DNA of 64,000 nt from an uncultured Christensenella sp. (GCA_910578145.1 CAJTPJ010000003.1:1-64000); one strand, 5' to 3'; positions 1 through 6,409 are shown, counted from the first letter of the stretch. The notes: a model not told the origin generated them from the sequence alone. Translations and numbers: made by a program.

Positions 1-30
1 GCGCAGGCGTTGCCTGCGCGGCTGTTTTTA
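1..30 (+). terminator. Hairpin terminator at window edge
   Basis: GCGCAGGC and GCCTGCGC pair around a GTT loop and are followed by a T-rich run. It probably ends a gene lying before the window and may also stop the minus-strand redox operon, whose stop codon lies just downstream. Confidence 0.6.
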
Positions 31-34
31 TAAT

Positions 35-1717
35 TCAAAGAAACGGTGTAACAAGTTTTAACAACTGCGAATAATTAACGCTGTTGGATTCAAAATGCGC
101 TATTTTACCCTCTCTGTCAACTATAACCGTTATGGGATAAGCGCCTTTACCGCCCAATCCGTAAAACAGCGAGGTCTGTTGGCTTGCAATATCGGATATA
201 ACTATCTTTTCATCCTGAGCAAACAGCATTGAATAATCCGACCAGCTATCTTTGTTTGCTTTGGTAGCGTTTATATATTGCTGTACGTCCTCCGTGGGGT
301 TTGCTTCGTGGAAAGCTATAACCACAACGTCGTCGGGATAATTTTCCTGCAATTCGTTAAAGTGTGGAATCTCCGCAACGCAAGGACCGCACCAAGTAGC
401 CCAGAAATTAAGTATAACCACTTTGCCTTGTGTATCCGACATTTTAAACGTACCGCCTTCTTCCGTTCCGTCGTAAGTACGAACGGTAAAGTCGGGGCAC
501 TTGTCGCCGTTTTTATAAGGCAATATGCCGCTTCCTTTATCAATTACGTTAAAGTAAATAAGCACGAAAGCCAACAACAGCGAAGCAAGCGACCAAGCGG
601 CAATTTCCAACCATTTATTGCGGCGTTTTACTTTTTCCGCAGTGGTAAGCGGCGTTTTAACTTTTGCTGCTACCGTTTCATTGTTAGTAGCCTTTCCCAC
701 GCAAAACGAACTTTCCGCTTTTAATTCAGAAGTTGCTTCACTCGTAGTTTCAGGTTCTTCCTCTATCACCGTCGTAACCGTACCAGATTGCACGAGCGAG
801 TTTAAAGCGGGCGCTTCAGTTGCTTCAGCTTGCCCCGCAGCTTCCGCGGCGGTTGCGCGGAGGAATATTTTAGAACCTTTCCAGCTTATAGCTTTGGTAG
901 GGCAAACCGCAATACATTCGCCGCACTCTATACATTCATGGTCGCCAACGTGGCGGATATCCATTTTACAGTGATTTATGCAAAGTCCGCAATCGGTACA
1001 TTTGTCGTTATCGAGTTTAACGCCCAAAAGCGCAAACTTATTAAAGAAGCCGTAAATTGCGCCAAGCGGGCAGATAAAGCGACAGAAAAAGCGGTAAATA
1101 AATATGCTTGATATAATAACCGCAACGAGCACAGCGAACTTCCAAGTAAAAAGCGTGCCCAAATAGCCGAAAAAGTCGGTATGCGGGTTTGCAAGCTGGG
1201 CAATACCGCTAATGGTGCCTGCCGGACAAATATATTGGCAGAAAGTAGGCGAGGTTAAGAATATAGGAAGAATAAACACCAACGCTATCAGTATCACGTA
1301 TTTCAGGTACGAAAGCACCATCGTGACTCTGCTTTTTTTAAGTTTTGGCGTTTTTATTTTGTATAAAAGTTCCTGCCCTAAGCCAACGGGGCACAAAAAG
1401 CCGCAAATAGTTCTTGCAAATATTATGCCGAACAGCGCTAAAATTCCTATCACGTAAAACGGAGCTTTCGTGTCCGACGATTTAAGCGAGTTCTGCAACG
1501 AGCCCAACGGGCACGAGCCTACCGCACCGGGACATGAATAACAGTTTAATCCTGGCACGCACGCTTTTTTTGTGTTACCCGTGTATATATTACTTGCTGT
1601 AAAAAATCCCTTTATATTGGCGTTATACAAAAGCGCCGTGTAAACTTGTATAAGTCTTCGCTTACTCGGCTTATGGTTTATAAACCAATTTTTAATTTTT
1701 GAAAAAAATGCATTCAT
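35..1717 (-). CDS. Membrane 4Fe-4S (NapH-like) protein fused to TlpA-type thioredoxin domain
   Basis: A 560-residue inner-membrane redox protein. The N-terminal part has NapH-like hydrophobic segments (about 87-108, 135-158, 190-212) with paired CP motifs. Two ferredoxin 4Fe-4S motifs follow: C240, C243, C246, C250 and C262, C265, C268, C272. After an acidic Ala/Thr-rich linker comes one more membrane helix (about 372-393) and a TlpA/ResA-like thioredoxin domain with W442-C-G-P-C446, predicted outside the membrane. Together this suggests electron transfer from cytoplasmic Fe-S donors towards an extracytoplasmic dithiol; that is inference. It lies directly after the CD1871A-fusion gene, with a one-base gap, so they form an operon. 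The substrate is unknown. Confidence 0.85.
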   Translation of the reverse strand: MNAFFSKIKNWFINHKPSKRRLIQVYTALLYNANIKGFFTASNIYTGNTKKACVPGLNCYSCPGAVGSCPLGSLQNSLKSSDTKAPFYVIGILALFGIIFARTICGFLCPVGLGQELLYKIKTPKLKKSRVTMVLSYLKYVILIALVFILPIFLTSPTFCQYICPAGTISGIAQLANPHTDFFGYLGTLFTWKFAVLVAVIISSIFIYRFFCRFICPLGAIYGFFNKFALLGVKLDNDKCTDCGLCINHCKMDIRHVGDHECIECGECIAVCPTKAISWKGSKIFLRATAAEAAGQAEATEAPALNSLVQSGTVTTVIEEEPETTSEATSELKAESSFCVGKATNNETVAAKVKTPLTTAEKVKRRNKWLEIAAWSLASLLLAFVLIYFNVIDKGSGILPYKNGDKCPDFTVRTYDGTEEGGTFKMSDTQGKVVILNFWATWCGPCVAEIPHFNELQENYPDDVVVIAFHEANPTEDVQQYINATKANKDSWSDYSMLFAQDEKIVISDIASQQTSLFYGLGGKGAYPITVIVDREGKIAHFESNSVNYSQLLKLVTPFL

Positions 1718-1718
1718 A

Positions 1719-2537
1719 TCAGCCGAGCCCTATACATTCCGTGCAGATATTTATTGCTTTAATCAGCACGTCCCTTACTCCTTCGTTAAATATGCCTAAT
1801 ATTACAAACGTTACGCCGAAAACGGCAACCGCCCCTCTTACTCCCCAAACCGTATATTTAGAGGATAAAACGCTTTTAATTTTTGCCACTACGGCGTTTT
1901 CAGTAACGTTTGCTGCAACGACGGGATTACCCTTATAATCGGCTATAAGCGCTTTAAGCGCGTTAATTTCGCGGTTTAGGCTGTATTTTTCAAACAGAGT
2001 TGCGCCAATGCAACAGCCGAATGCAACTACAAGCCACGGTGCCACGTTTATAAACATTTTAAACATTGCGTCGTTTGTTTTTATACCGTTGAAATGCGAA
2101 CGGTTGAGTAAGTAAACGGCCGCCGCAATACCGCACGCCAAGCAAACCGCAAGGCACGCAAAAAATACTATAGTACGCGACTTCTTTTCGCCGTATACGC
2201 GCTTTAAATTAGCTTCGTATTCCGCTCCGCTACCTTCGGGCAAACGCTTTAAAAGGCGATTGCGGGTTGAGCGTTCGCTTACTTTAACCGTTTTGCGCGA
2301 CGTATAAGGGAATATTACCGAAAGAATAAATCCAGCTATTATCGCCGCAATCCATATCAAAAAGGGTATTGAAACGGGGAAAAGCATTTTTCCTACTATT
2401 TCGCGGGTGAAAGCGCCCTGAGCCCATTCGCCTGCAGCAAGTATGCGCAATGCCTGCACGACAAACGCAATACCGACTGCGCCCGTGAAAACGCTTAAAA
2501 ATATTCCATAATAAAAGCGGATATTTTTAGCTTTCAT
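1719..2537 (-). CDS. Five-helix membrane protein with C-terminal CD1871A-type CXXC domain
   Basis: A 272-residue membrane protein with about five hydrophobic segments (near 8-30, 50-75, 120-140, 155-178, 235-255). The last roughly 45 residues, ending NICTECIGLG, match the short CD1871A CXXC family of Clostridia, which normally occurs as a stand-alone peptide. Here it is the tail of a larger protein, with C265 and C268 near the extreme C-terminus. The start has a strong GGAGGTG ribosome site and a consensus promoter. It is cotranscribed with the 4Fe-4S/thioredoxin protein, suggesting the CXXC tail is its redox partner (inference). The N-terminal 200 residues are not recognised. Confidence 0.75.
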   Translation of the reverse strand: MKAKNIRFYYGIFLSVFTGAVGIAFVVQALRILAAGEWAQGAFTREIVGKMLFPVSIPFLIWIAAIIAGFILSVIFPYTSRKTVKVSERSTRNRLLKRLPEGSGAEYEANLKRVYGEKKSRTIVFFACLAVCLACGIAAAVYLLNRSHFNGIKTNDAMFKMFINVAPWLVVAFGCCIGATLFEKYSLNREINALKALIADYKGNPVVAANVTENAVVAKIKSVLSSKYTVWGVRGAVAVFGVTFVILGIFNEGVRDVLIKAINICTECIGLG

Positions 2538-2569
2538 TTCGCACCTCCTAAATTTTATTCATTACCAAT

Positions 2570-2598
2570 ATTATAAATGTATTTATATTCACAGTCAA
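2570..2598 (-). promoter_or_regulatory. Sigma70-type promoter of the redox operon
   Basis: On the minus strand TTGACT is followed by a 17-base spacer and TATAAT, about 30 bases before the start of the CD1871A-fusion gene. Near-consensus; no operator was recognised. Confidence 0.75.
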
Positions 2599-2652
2599 GT
2601 AATTTGCCGTAAAATGGCTGTTAAATTAACCCAACGGCAAACTAACGGAATC

Positions 2653-2675
2653 AAAAAAATTGTTCCGTTTTTAAT
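2653..2675 (+). terminator. Possible hairpin before tRNA promoter
   Basis: AACGGAA and TTCCGTT are separated by an A-rich loop and followed by T residues. It sits between the divergent redox-operon promoter and the tRNA promoter and would insulate the tRNA from upstream plus-strand transcription. Confidence 0.4.
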
Positions 2676-2693
2676 TTATAAATGCATTTTCGC

Positions 2694-2722
2694 TTGCCAA
2701 GCGCTTGTATATGTGATATAAT
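2694..2722 (+). promoter_or_regulatory. Promoter of tRNA-Glu
   Basis: TTGCCA, 17-base spacer, TATAAT; the mature tRNA begins about 20 bases after the -10 box. Confidence 0.75.
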
Positions 2723-2741
2723 CACTAAGCAAAATTAATTA

Positions 2742-2816
2742 GGCCCTGTGGTCAAGCGGTTAAGACGGAGCCCTCTCAAGGCTCAATCCCGGGTTCGATT
2801 CCCGGCAGGGTCACCA
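2742..2816 (+). tRNA. tRNA-Glu (CUC anticodon), CCA encoded
   Basis: A complete cloverleaf. The acceptor stem GGCCCTG pairs with CAGGGTC. The anticodon stem GAGCC/GGCTC closes a seven-base loop CTCTCAA whose anticodon is CTC (reads GAG, glutamate). The T-arm contains GGTTCGATTCC. The discriminator is A and CCA is encoded. The 3' end (GTCACCA) and everything through the terminator is repeated exactly 1.24 kb downstream, marking it as a probable integration site. Confidence 0.95.
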
Positions 2817-2869
2817 TTCTCAGTCTAATTCGAATATTTCACAAAAGTATTCGGTTAGACTGATTTTTT
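2810..2869 (+). repeat. 60-bp direct repeat, copy 1 (att-like, tRNA 3' end plus terminator)
   Basis: Starts at GTCACCA of the tRNA and runs through the terminator to its T-run. Identical to 4048-4107. A repeat that begins in a tRNA 3' end is the classical footprint of integration by a tyrosine recombinase. Confidence 0.9.
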
Positions 2870-2870
2870 T
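2821..2870 (+). terminator. tRNA-Glu terminator
   Basis: The stem CAGTCTAA..CGAATA pairs with TATTCG.TTAGACTG and is followed by seven T residues, directly after the tRNA 3' end. An exact copy occurs at 4058-4107. Confidence 0.85.
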
Positions 2871-2882
2871 ATTTGAATTGAA

Positions 2883-2913
2883 CGCAGCGGCGATTATAAA
2901 AATCGTCGCTGCG
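2883..2913 (-). terminator. Terminator after the Cys-rich genes
   Basis: A 13-bp stem (CGCAGCGGCGATT with AATCGTCGCTGCG, one G-T pair) closes an ATAAA loop. It lies just past the stop codon of the second Cys-rich gene and can act from either side. Confidence 0.6.
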
Positions 2914-2949
2914 CGCTCGTTTATTCAAGCACTCGCCACAGTGCCATAG

Positions 2950-3192
2950 TCAATTTTCTTCTTCGTAAATGTGTTTTATTTCTTCTGTATCTGCAATAAC
3001 TTTATCTATCATTTTCAAGTCTATATTTGGTTTATAATTTGACTTTTTCCAAAATTCACAATCATCATTTTCACAAACTGCTTTATTCCGTTTTTTACAT
3101 TCGCCCTGCCTTTCAGTATAAAAGTTGAAAAGCCCTTTACTGTAATAGGGAATATAAAATTCGCATTTATTGCATTGTTTATTACTGCTCAT
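2950..3192 (-). CDS. Small Cys-rich protein (second of pair)
   Basis: An 80-residue protein with Cys at CNKC near the N-terminus, then EC, VC and DDCEFW, followed by an acidic helical tail. It is clearly paralogous to the gene before it: shared YY-x-KG, QG-x-C and CEFW motifs and a similar C-terminal helix. It overlaps that gene by 11 bases, so translation is probably coupled. The cysteine spacing suggests zinc or another metal, but no enzymatic motif is seen. Function unknown. A truncated homologue lies at 4468-4620. Confidence 0.75.
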   Translation of the reverse strand: MSSNKQCNKCEFYIPYYSKGLFNFYTERQGECKKRNKAVCENDDCEFWKKSNYKPNIDLKMIDKVIADTEEIKHIYEEEN

Positions 3193-3463
3193 TTTTATTT
3201 TCTTGTTCCTCTTGCAAAATCTGTTTGATGGCGGAAAGATTTATAAGTATATCCGTCAACGCTCTTCTTGATACTGCTTTTCGCAGACCGTTAAAATGTA
3301 TATCTTGCCGCCAAAATTCACAACTATTGTGTTTTTCTTTAATTTCATTATGTTTTGAGCAAAAACCTTGTTTTGTCTTATCGAAATAGCAAAATCCTTT
3401 CGTGTAGTAAGCTCCGTAATTACCACAATTCCAACATTCTTTACATTTTTGTTTTTCTTCCAT
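3182..3463 (-). CDS. Small Cys-rich protein (first of pair)
   Basis: A 93-residue protein with the pattern C-x2-C-x2-C near the N-terminus, then YYTKGFC, QGFC and SCEFW, followed by a charged helical tail ending in Glu/Asn/Gln repeats. It is preceded by a GAGG ribosome site and a perfect TTGACA-N17-TATAAT promoter carrying an inverted-repeat operator half-site. It is divergently arranged with the tandem-XRE gene, which probably represses it (inference). A metal-binding role is plausible from the cysteines; the biochemical function is unknown. Confidence 0.78.
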   Translation of the reverse strand: MEEKQKCKECWNCGNYGAYYTKGFCYFDKTKQGFCSKHNEIKEKHNSCEFWRQDIHFNGLRKAVSRRALTDILINLSAIKQILQEEQENKNEQ

Positions 3464-3493
3464 TTTTGTACCTCAAATATAAAATATGAATAA

Positions 3494-3522
3494 ATTATAT
3501 GTGAAGAAACTCGCAATGTCAA
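3494..3522 (-). promoter_or_regulatory. Consensus promoter of the Cys-rich genes
   Basis: On the minus strand TTGACA, exactly 17 bases, TATAAT. The operator half-site ATGTGAAGAA (3499-3508) overlaps the edge of the -10 box and the spacer, so a bound regulator would block RNA polymerase. Confidence 0.85.
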
Positions 3523-3546
3523 GCAATTTTGTGATGTTCTTCACAT
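3499..3546. promoter_or_regulatory. Bipartite inverted-repeat operator
   Basis: ATGTGAAGAA at 3499-3508 and its exact reverse complement TTCTTCACAT at 3537-3546, 28 bases apart, lie in the divergent intergenic region. One arm overlaps the Cys-rich promoter; the other sits just before the TATAAT of the regulator gene at 3549-3554. This fits autoregulation plus repression of the divergent operon. Confidence 0.65.
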
Positions 3547-3572
3547 AATATAATATATATATAGGTTAAGCA

Positions 3573-4007
3573 ATGGAAAAAGAAATAAACTTTGGCGAAA
3601 GTCTAAACGAAATTTTAAGCCATAGAAACATAAATATTAATGATTTTGCAAAAGCAATAAACATTTCGTGGTCTACGGCATATTCTTGGTTAAGAAATTC
3701 AACAGAACCGAATTTGTCCGCATTAATAGCTACGGCAGATTATTTGAAATGTACTATTGAATTTTTAATAGGTAGAAGTGCAAATGAAAGCCCTATTGTC
3801 GGTAATAACTACCCACCGATAGCGCAAAGAATAAAAGAAGTTATGAAAGAAAATGGTATATCAAGCTACAAATTGAGAAAAATTTCAAAATATGACGGCT
3901 CATATTTTTATAATTGGGAACACGGCTCCGAACCTTTGCTTTCAACTCTGATAGAACTTTCAAATTTACTTGATTGCTCGATTGACCATTTAATCGGTAG
4001 AATTTAA
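3573..4007 (+). CDS. Tandem XRE-family helix-turn-helix regulator
   Basis: A 144-residue protein made of two successive XRE/Cro-type domains, about 5-68 and 82-144. Each ends with the same signature (EFLIGRS and DHLIGRI) that closes many clostridial XRE domains. No sensor or peptidase domain follows. Two DNA-binding units in one chain match the two operator half-sites in the upstream intergenic region. It is transcribed away from the Cys-rich genes and is probably their repressor (inference). A 5'-truncated homologue lies at 4623-4949. Confidence 0.85.
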   Translation: MEKEINFGESLNEILSHRNININDFAKAINISWSTAYSWLRNSTEPNLSALIATADYLKCTIEFLIGRSANESPIVGNNYPPIAQRIKEVMKENGISSYKLRKISKYDGSYFYNWEHGSEPLLSTLIELSNLLDCSIDHLIGRI

Positions 4008-4047
4008 ATATAACTTGTCAAGGCGCTTCGGTTTAGTTAATAGCTCA

Positions 4048-4107
4048 GTCACCATTCTCAGTCTAATTCGAATATTTCACAAAAGTATTCGGTTAGACTG
4101 ATTTTTT
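4048..4107 (+). repeat. 60-bp direct repeat, copy 2 (att-like)
   Basis: Identical to 2810-2869, from GTCACCA through the hairpin and six T residues. The bases just before it no longer form a tRNA, so this is a displaced tRNA 3' end. The hairpin should still terminate the regulator transcript. Confidence 0.9.
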
Positions 4108-4131
4108 ATACTCATAAGGAGGTTTTATATT

Positions 4132-4353
4132 ATGCAGAATGATACAATTGGACTTATTAAAAATGCCCTAATAGAATATGTGAAAAGCCATAACGAACAT
4201 AACGGAAAAATTATGGAGTTTTTTGATAAAGTTGAAGGCGCTACGAAAATTGCTCAAAGTTTACCTATTGAAACTCAAAAAGATTTAAGAAATATCATTT
4301 TAAGCATATTAGTAGCAAACGGCATACTGACAATACCTTTTGAAAATTATTAA
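4132..4353 (+). CDS. Small helical protein of unknown function
   Basis: A 73-residue protein preceded by a strong AAGGAGG ribosome site 10 bases before ATG. It starts just after the second att-like repeat. The sequence looks helical and soluble, with alternating charged and hydrophobic residues and a hydrophobic C-terminal stretch (IILSILVANGILTIP). There are no cysteines. It is not recognised. Its position between the att-like repeat and the broken second module suggests it belongs to the same accessory region. Confidence 0.6.
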   Translation: MQNDTIGLIKNALIEYVKSHNEHNGKIMEFFDKVEGATKIAQSLPIETQKDLRNIILSILVANGILTIPFENY

Positions 4354-4467
4354 AACGGCAACTTTATGCCGCAAAAGGCTATTGTCGTACCTAAACCACA
4401 GGTTTACTGAAATTGCGGTGTGTTAGGCTCGAACGCCAAAGGCAAACCAAAACCCGCCTAAATGCCA

Positions 4468-4620
4468 TTAGTAATCAATATTATAAAAAATTCTTTCAAG
4501 CTCTTTTATGTCTTCGATTACCGAGTCTATATGCTCAAGCGTAACTGTTTTCTCTTTATCAGTACAAAATTTATGGAATTTGCAGTTATTATCTTTTTTT
4601 ACTATCTCTTGATTTAAGCA
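4468..4620 (-). pseudogene. 3' remnant of a Cys-rich gene (second module copy)
   Basis: The minus-strand frame ending at the TAA at 4470-4468 encodes about 50 residues homologous to the C-terminal half of the Cys-rich proteins: a Cys, twelve residues later DNNCKFH, then LEHIDSVIEDIKELERI against MIDKVIADTEEIKHI in the intact gene. The N-terminal half, including the CxxC, is missing. Homology stops at about 4620, where homology to the regulator begins on the opposite strand. Confidence 0.7.
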
Positions 4621-4622
4621 TA

Positions 4623-4949
4623 TGGATAAACGATGCAAAATATATGCGACTTTCTCAAATTGTGAATATAGCTAATTATTTTATGTACTCTCTCGATTTT
4701 CTTGTAGGTCGTTCCGATAATATTTTAGATTTTCAGCCACCAACTTGCCCTCCTTTCTATCCGTATTTTAGAGAATTATTAAAAAGTAAAGGTATAACCC
4801 AAAATCAGACTAACAATGATACACGGATTAAATCGTCGCATTTTGTAGATTGGAAAAATGGCTCAGACCCCCACATTTTATGTTTATTTGAACTTGCTAA
4901 TTATCTTAATATTACATTAGACGTTTTAATCGGGCGAGAAAAGTTTTGA
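4623..4949 (+). pseudogene. 5'-truncated tandem-XRE regulator (second module copy)
   Basis: Homology to the intact regulator begins at a Trp codon at 4623, equivalent to W39 of the intact protein, and continues to the end. It keeps the DFLVGRS end of the first domain and the complete second domain ending DVLIGREKF. The first recognition helix and promoter are gone. An internal ATG at 4644 could still give a 101-residue product with one complete domain, but no clear ribosome site precedes it. Confidence 0.7.
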
Positions 4950-4971
4950 GCAATCGATTTGCGTACCAACT

Positions 4972-5008
4972 ATAACCATAGCCGAACACGACTATGGTTA
5001 TTTGTTTT
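4972..5008 (+). terminator. Terminator after regulator remnant
   Basis: ATAACCATAG and CTATGGTTAT form a perfect 10-bp stem followed by TTGTTTT. Confidence 0.75.
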
Positions 5009-5149
5009 AGCTAAAGAAAGAACGTGTAATTTAACACTTTAACTAAAATCACGCAAAATAATTATGGCAATTTAACCTTTTTTTCACAAATTAATAATAC
5101 TGTGTAAATATTAGCAATATAAAATATAGCAGTATTAGGAGGTTTTGTT

Positions 5150-5842
5150 TTGAAAATAAAAAGCATTAAGGATTATTTGCCGTTTTTCGCGCTGATGCTT
5201 GCAAACGTAGTTACTCTTTTCGTATATCTTTTTGCCTTTAACGGCAGGGACGGCATAAAAATTTTAGAGGTGTGCGTAGTTCCGTTAATACCTCTTATAA
5301 TACCTGCATTAAATAAAATTTTTAAAATATCAGTGCCTTTTTCGTTTAACGTTGCCGTAACCGTGTTTGCGTTTTTGGCTATAGACCTGGCATCAGTACT
5401 TGATTTTTACGGACTTATCCCCTATTTCGATAAATTTATTCATACCGTGTTTGGCATTATAGGGGCGTTTGGTATATTCATATTACTTTTATACGGAAAC
5501 GGCGAAAAGTTAAAACCTTGGTGCTTTTTTACTGTAATTTTACTTTCCGTACTCGGAATTGCGGCGCTTTGGGAAATTTACGAGTATTTTGCGAATATGA
5601 TTACGCATACCGATATGCAACGGTGGCTGCCTGATTTTAATACCGTGGGCGATATGACTGTAAAAGAATTTTTTGCAACGTATAATCCGCTTTGGGATAC
5701 TATATGGGATATCGTAGTTGCGGCTATAGGCGTGTTTATCTTTTTTGCCGGAATACTTGCCGATAAATTTTGCGGGTATAAATTAAGTAAAAGCGTTTAC
5801 AACCAAGTAAAAATAAAACCCTCCTCCCAACTTACCGTTTAA
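5150..5842 (+). CDS. YjdF/DUF2238-like membrane protein
   Basis: A 230-residue protein with about six membrane helices. It shows the pattern typical of DUF2238/YjdF proteins: DKFIH before a Gly-rich helix, LWEIYEY in the middle, and DTIWDIVVAAIGV near the end, giving conserved Asp, His and Glu residues in or near the membrane. The start is a TTG placed seven bases after a perfect AGGAGG (5137-5142). It is monocistronic, with a strong terminator after it. The function of this family is not established. Confidence 0.65.
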   Translation: MKIKSIKDYLPFFALMLANVVTLFVYLFAFNGRDGIKILEVCVVPLIPLIIPALNKIFKISVPFSFNVAVTVFAFLAIDLASVLDFYGLIPYFDKFIHTVFGIIGAFGIFILLLYGNGEKLKPWCFFTVILLSVLGIAALWEIYEYFANMITHTDMQRWLPDFNTVGDMTVKEFFATYNPLWDTIWDIVVAAIGVFIFFAGILADKFCGYKLSKSVYNQVKIKPSSQLTV

Positions 5843-5877
5843 TAAACCGAAATCAATACGACAAACTTTTTAAACGT

Positions 5878-5915
5878 AAAAGGCTAAACCGAAAAATGCG
5901 GTTTAGCCTTTTATA
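5878..5915 (+). terminator. Terminator after YjdF-like gene
   Basis: AAAAGGCTAAACCG pairs with CGGTTTAGCCTTTT around an AAAAATG loop, followed by ATATTTTA. Confidence 0.85.
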
Positions 5916-5929
5916 TTTTACATTAAAAT

Positions 5930-6029
5930 AAAGCAATAACCGCCCTTTTAATTAAAAAGGGCGGTTACTCAAAGGAGTACTTATTATGAGAGTGTATTCT
6001 TAAATTGCAAGGTGCTTTCAAGCTACCTT
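5930..6029 (-). ncRNA. Candidate small RNA A
   Basis: On the minus strand a TTGACA-N17-TAAACT promoter (6036-6064) precedes about 100 bases with no convincing reading frame. The RNA would fold into three stem-loops: AAGGT..ACCTT, a small TACTC-CTTT-GAGTA hairpin exposing CUCCUUU (complementary to ribosome binding sites), and the terminator-like AACCGCCC..GGGCGGTT at 5938-5966. Read on the plus strand, the same segment has AAAGGAG followed by a five-codon ORF, so strand assignment is tentative. Confidence 0.4.
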
Positions 6030-6035
6030 AGTTTA

Positions 6036-6064
6036 AGTTTAACACCAAACGCTACGTTTGTCAA
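6036..6064 (-). promoter_or_regulatory. Promoter of candidate small RNA A
   Basis: On the minus strand TTGACA at 6064-6059, 17-base spacer, TAAACT (four of six consensus bases). Confidence 0.5.
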
Positions 6065-6084
6065 TACCCGTTTTGAAATTAAAA

Positions 6085-6266
6085 TAAAAAATCCGCCTGT
6101 GCCGTGATATGAAAAAGTATTAACCCGCGTCTCGCAGGTGGGTGCGTTGAAGCGAAACGTCGTACTTTCCGTAAAACAGACCTTGACTATTTCCGCGAAC
6201 AGCCCGCTCCCTTTTATACATTGTGGATTACGAATTTCCCATACCACGCACACCGCAGACTTTACT
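6085..6266 (-). ncRNA. ssrS: Probable 6S RNA
   Basis: About 182 nt with the 6S architecture. The two ends pair in a long interrupted closing stem: GUCUGC with GCGGAU, UGUGC with GCACA, then GUG..GUAU with AUAU.CAC. A purine- and A-rich open region follows on both sides, then a long irregular arm (GCG, AAA, GUC pairing with GAC, UUU, CGC). The 3' strand holds a short ACCC..GGGU hairpin, as Gram-positive 6S bubbles often do. A strong promoter precedes it and a U-run ends it. 6S RNA binds the housekeeping RNA polymerase by mimicking an open promoter. Identification is by architecture and length, not a covariance search. Confidence 0.6.
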
Positions 6267-6272
6267 ATACAT

Positions 6273-6301
6273 ATTATACATCCTTTGCGCGAAATATGCA
6301 A
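6273..6301 (-). promoter_or_regulatory. Promoter of the 6S-like RNA
   Basis: On the minus strand TTGCAT, 17-base spacer, TATAAT; predicted start near 6266, which matches the 5' base of the folded RNA. Confidence 0.75.
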
Positions 6302-6380
6302 CAAGAAAATTTTTACAAGCGGAAAATTTAAGCAAACGAAACTAATTGCGACAATGCTTTTGAAACCGCGGTGTTTTTAC

Positions 6381-6409
6381 TTGATTTTTAAATGCAAAAG
6401 CCGTAAAAT
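6381..6409 (+). promoter_or_regulatory. Promoter of aspS2
   Basis: TTGATT, 17-base spacer, TAAAAT, 26 bases before the start codon. No T-box or other leader structure fits in so short a leader. Confidence 0.6.

Larger units (their letters stand above)
2810..4107 (+). mobile_element. Candidate integrase-less element bounded by tRNA-derived repeats
   Basis: The two identical 60-bp repeats are 1,238 bases apart. The interval holds two overlapping Cys-rich genes on the minus strand and a divergent tandem-XRE regulator on the plus strand, and looks AT-richer than the flanking core genes. No integrase, transposase or replication gene is present. It is therefore either a passively mobilised (cis-mobilisable) element or what remains after internal deletion. 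The repeat geometry is seen directly; mobility is inference. Confidence 0.55.

Noticed and set aside
3256..3522. 88-codon minus-strand frame overlapping the first Cys-rich gene
   Set aside because: It starts across the consensus promoter and operator and lacks a ribosome site; the paralogous Cys-rich frame is clearly the coding one.
4354..4467. Possible tRNA or RNA relic with short GGC..GCC and TAAACC..GGTTTA stems
   Set aside because: No cloverleaf or conserved arms; stems are too short and common to support a call. Nothing else is seen in this stretch.
5971..6003. Five-codon ORF (MRVYS) behind AAAGGAG
   Set aside because: It could be a leader peptide, but no gene follows in register and the same bases are better explained as the CUCCUUU loop of a minus-strand RNA. 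Kept only as an ambiguity.
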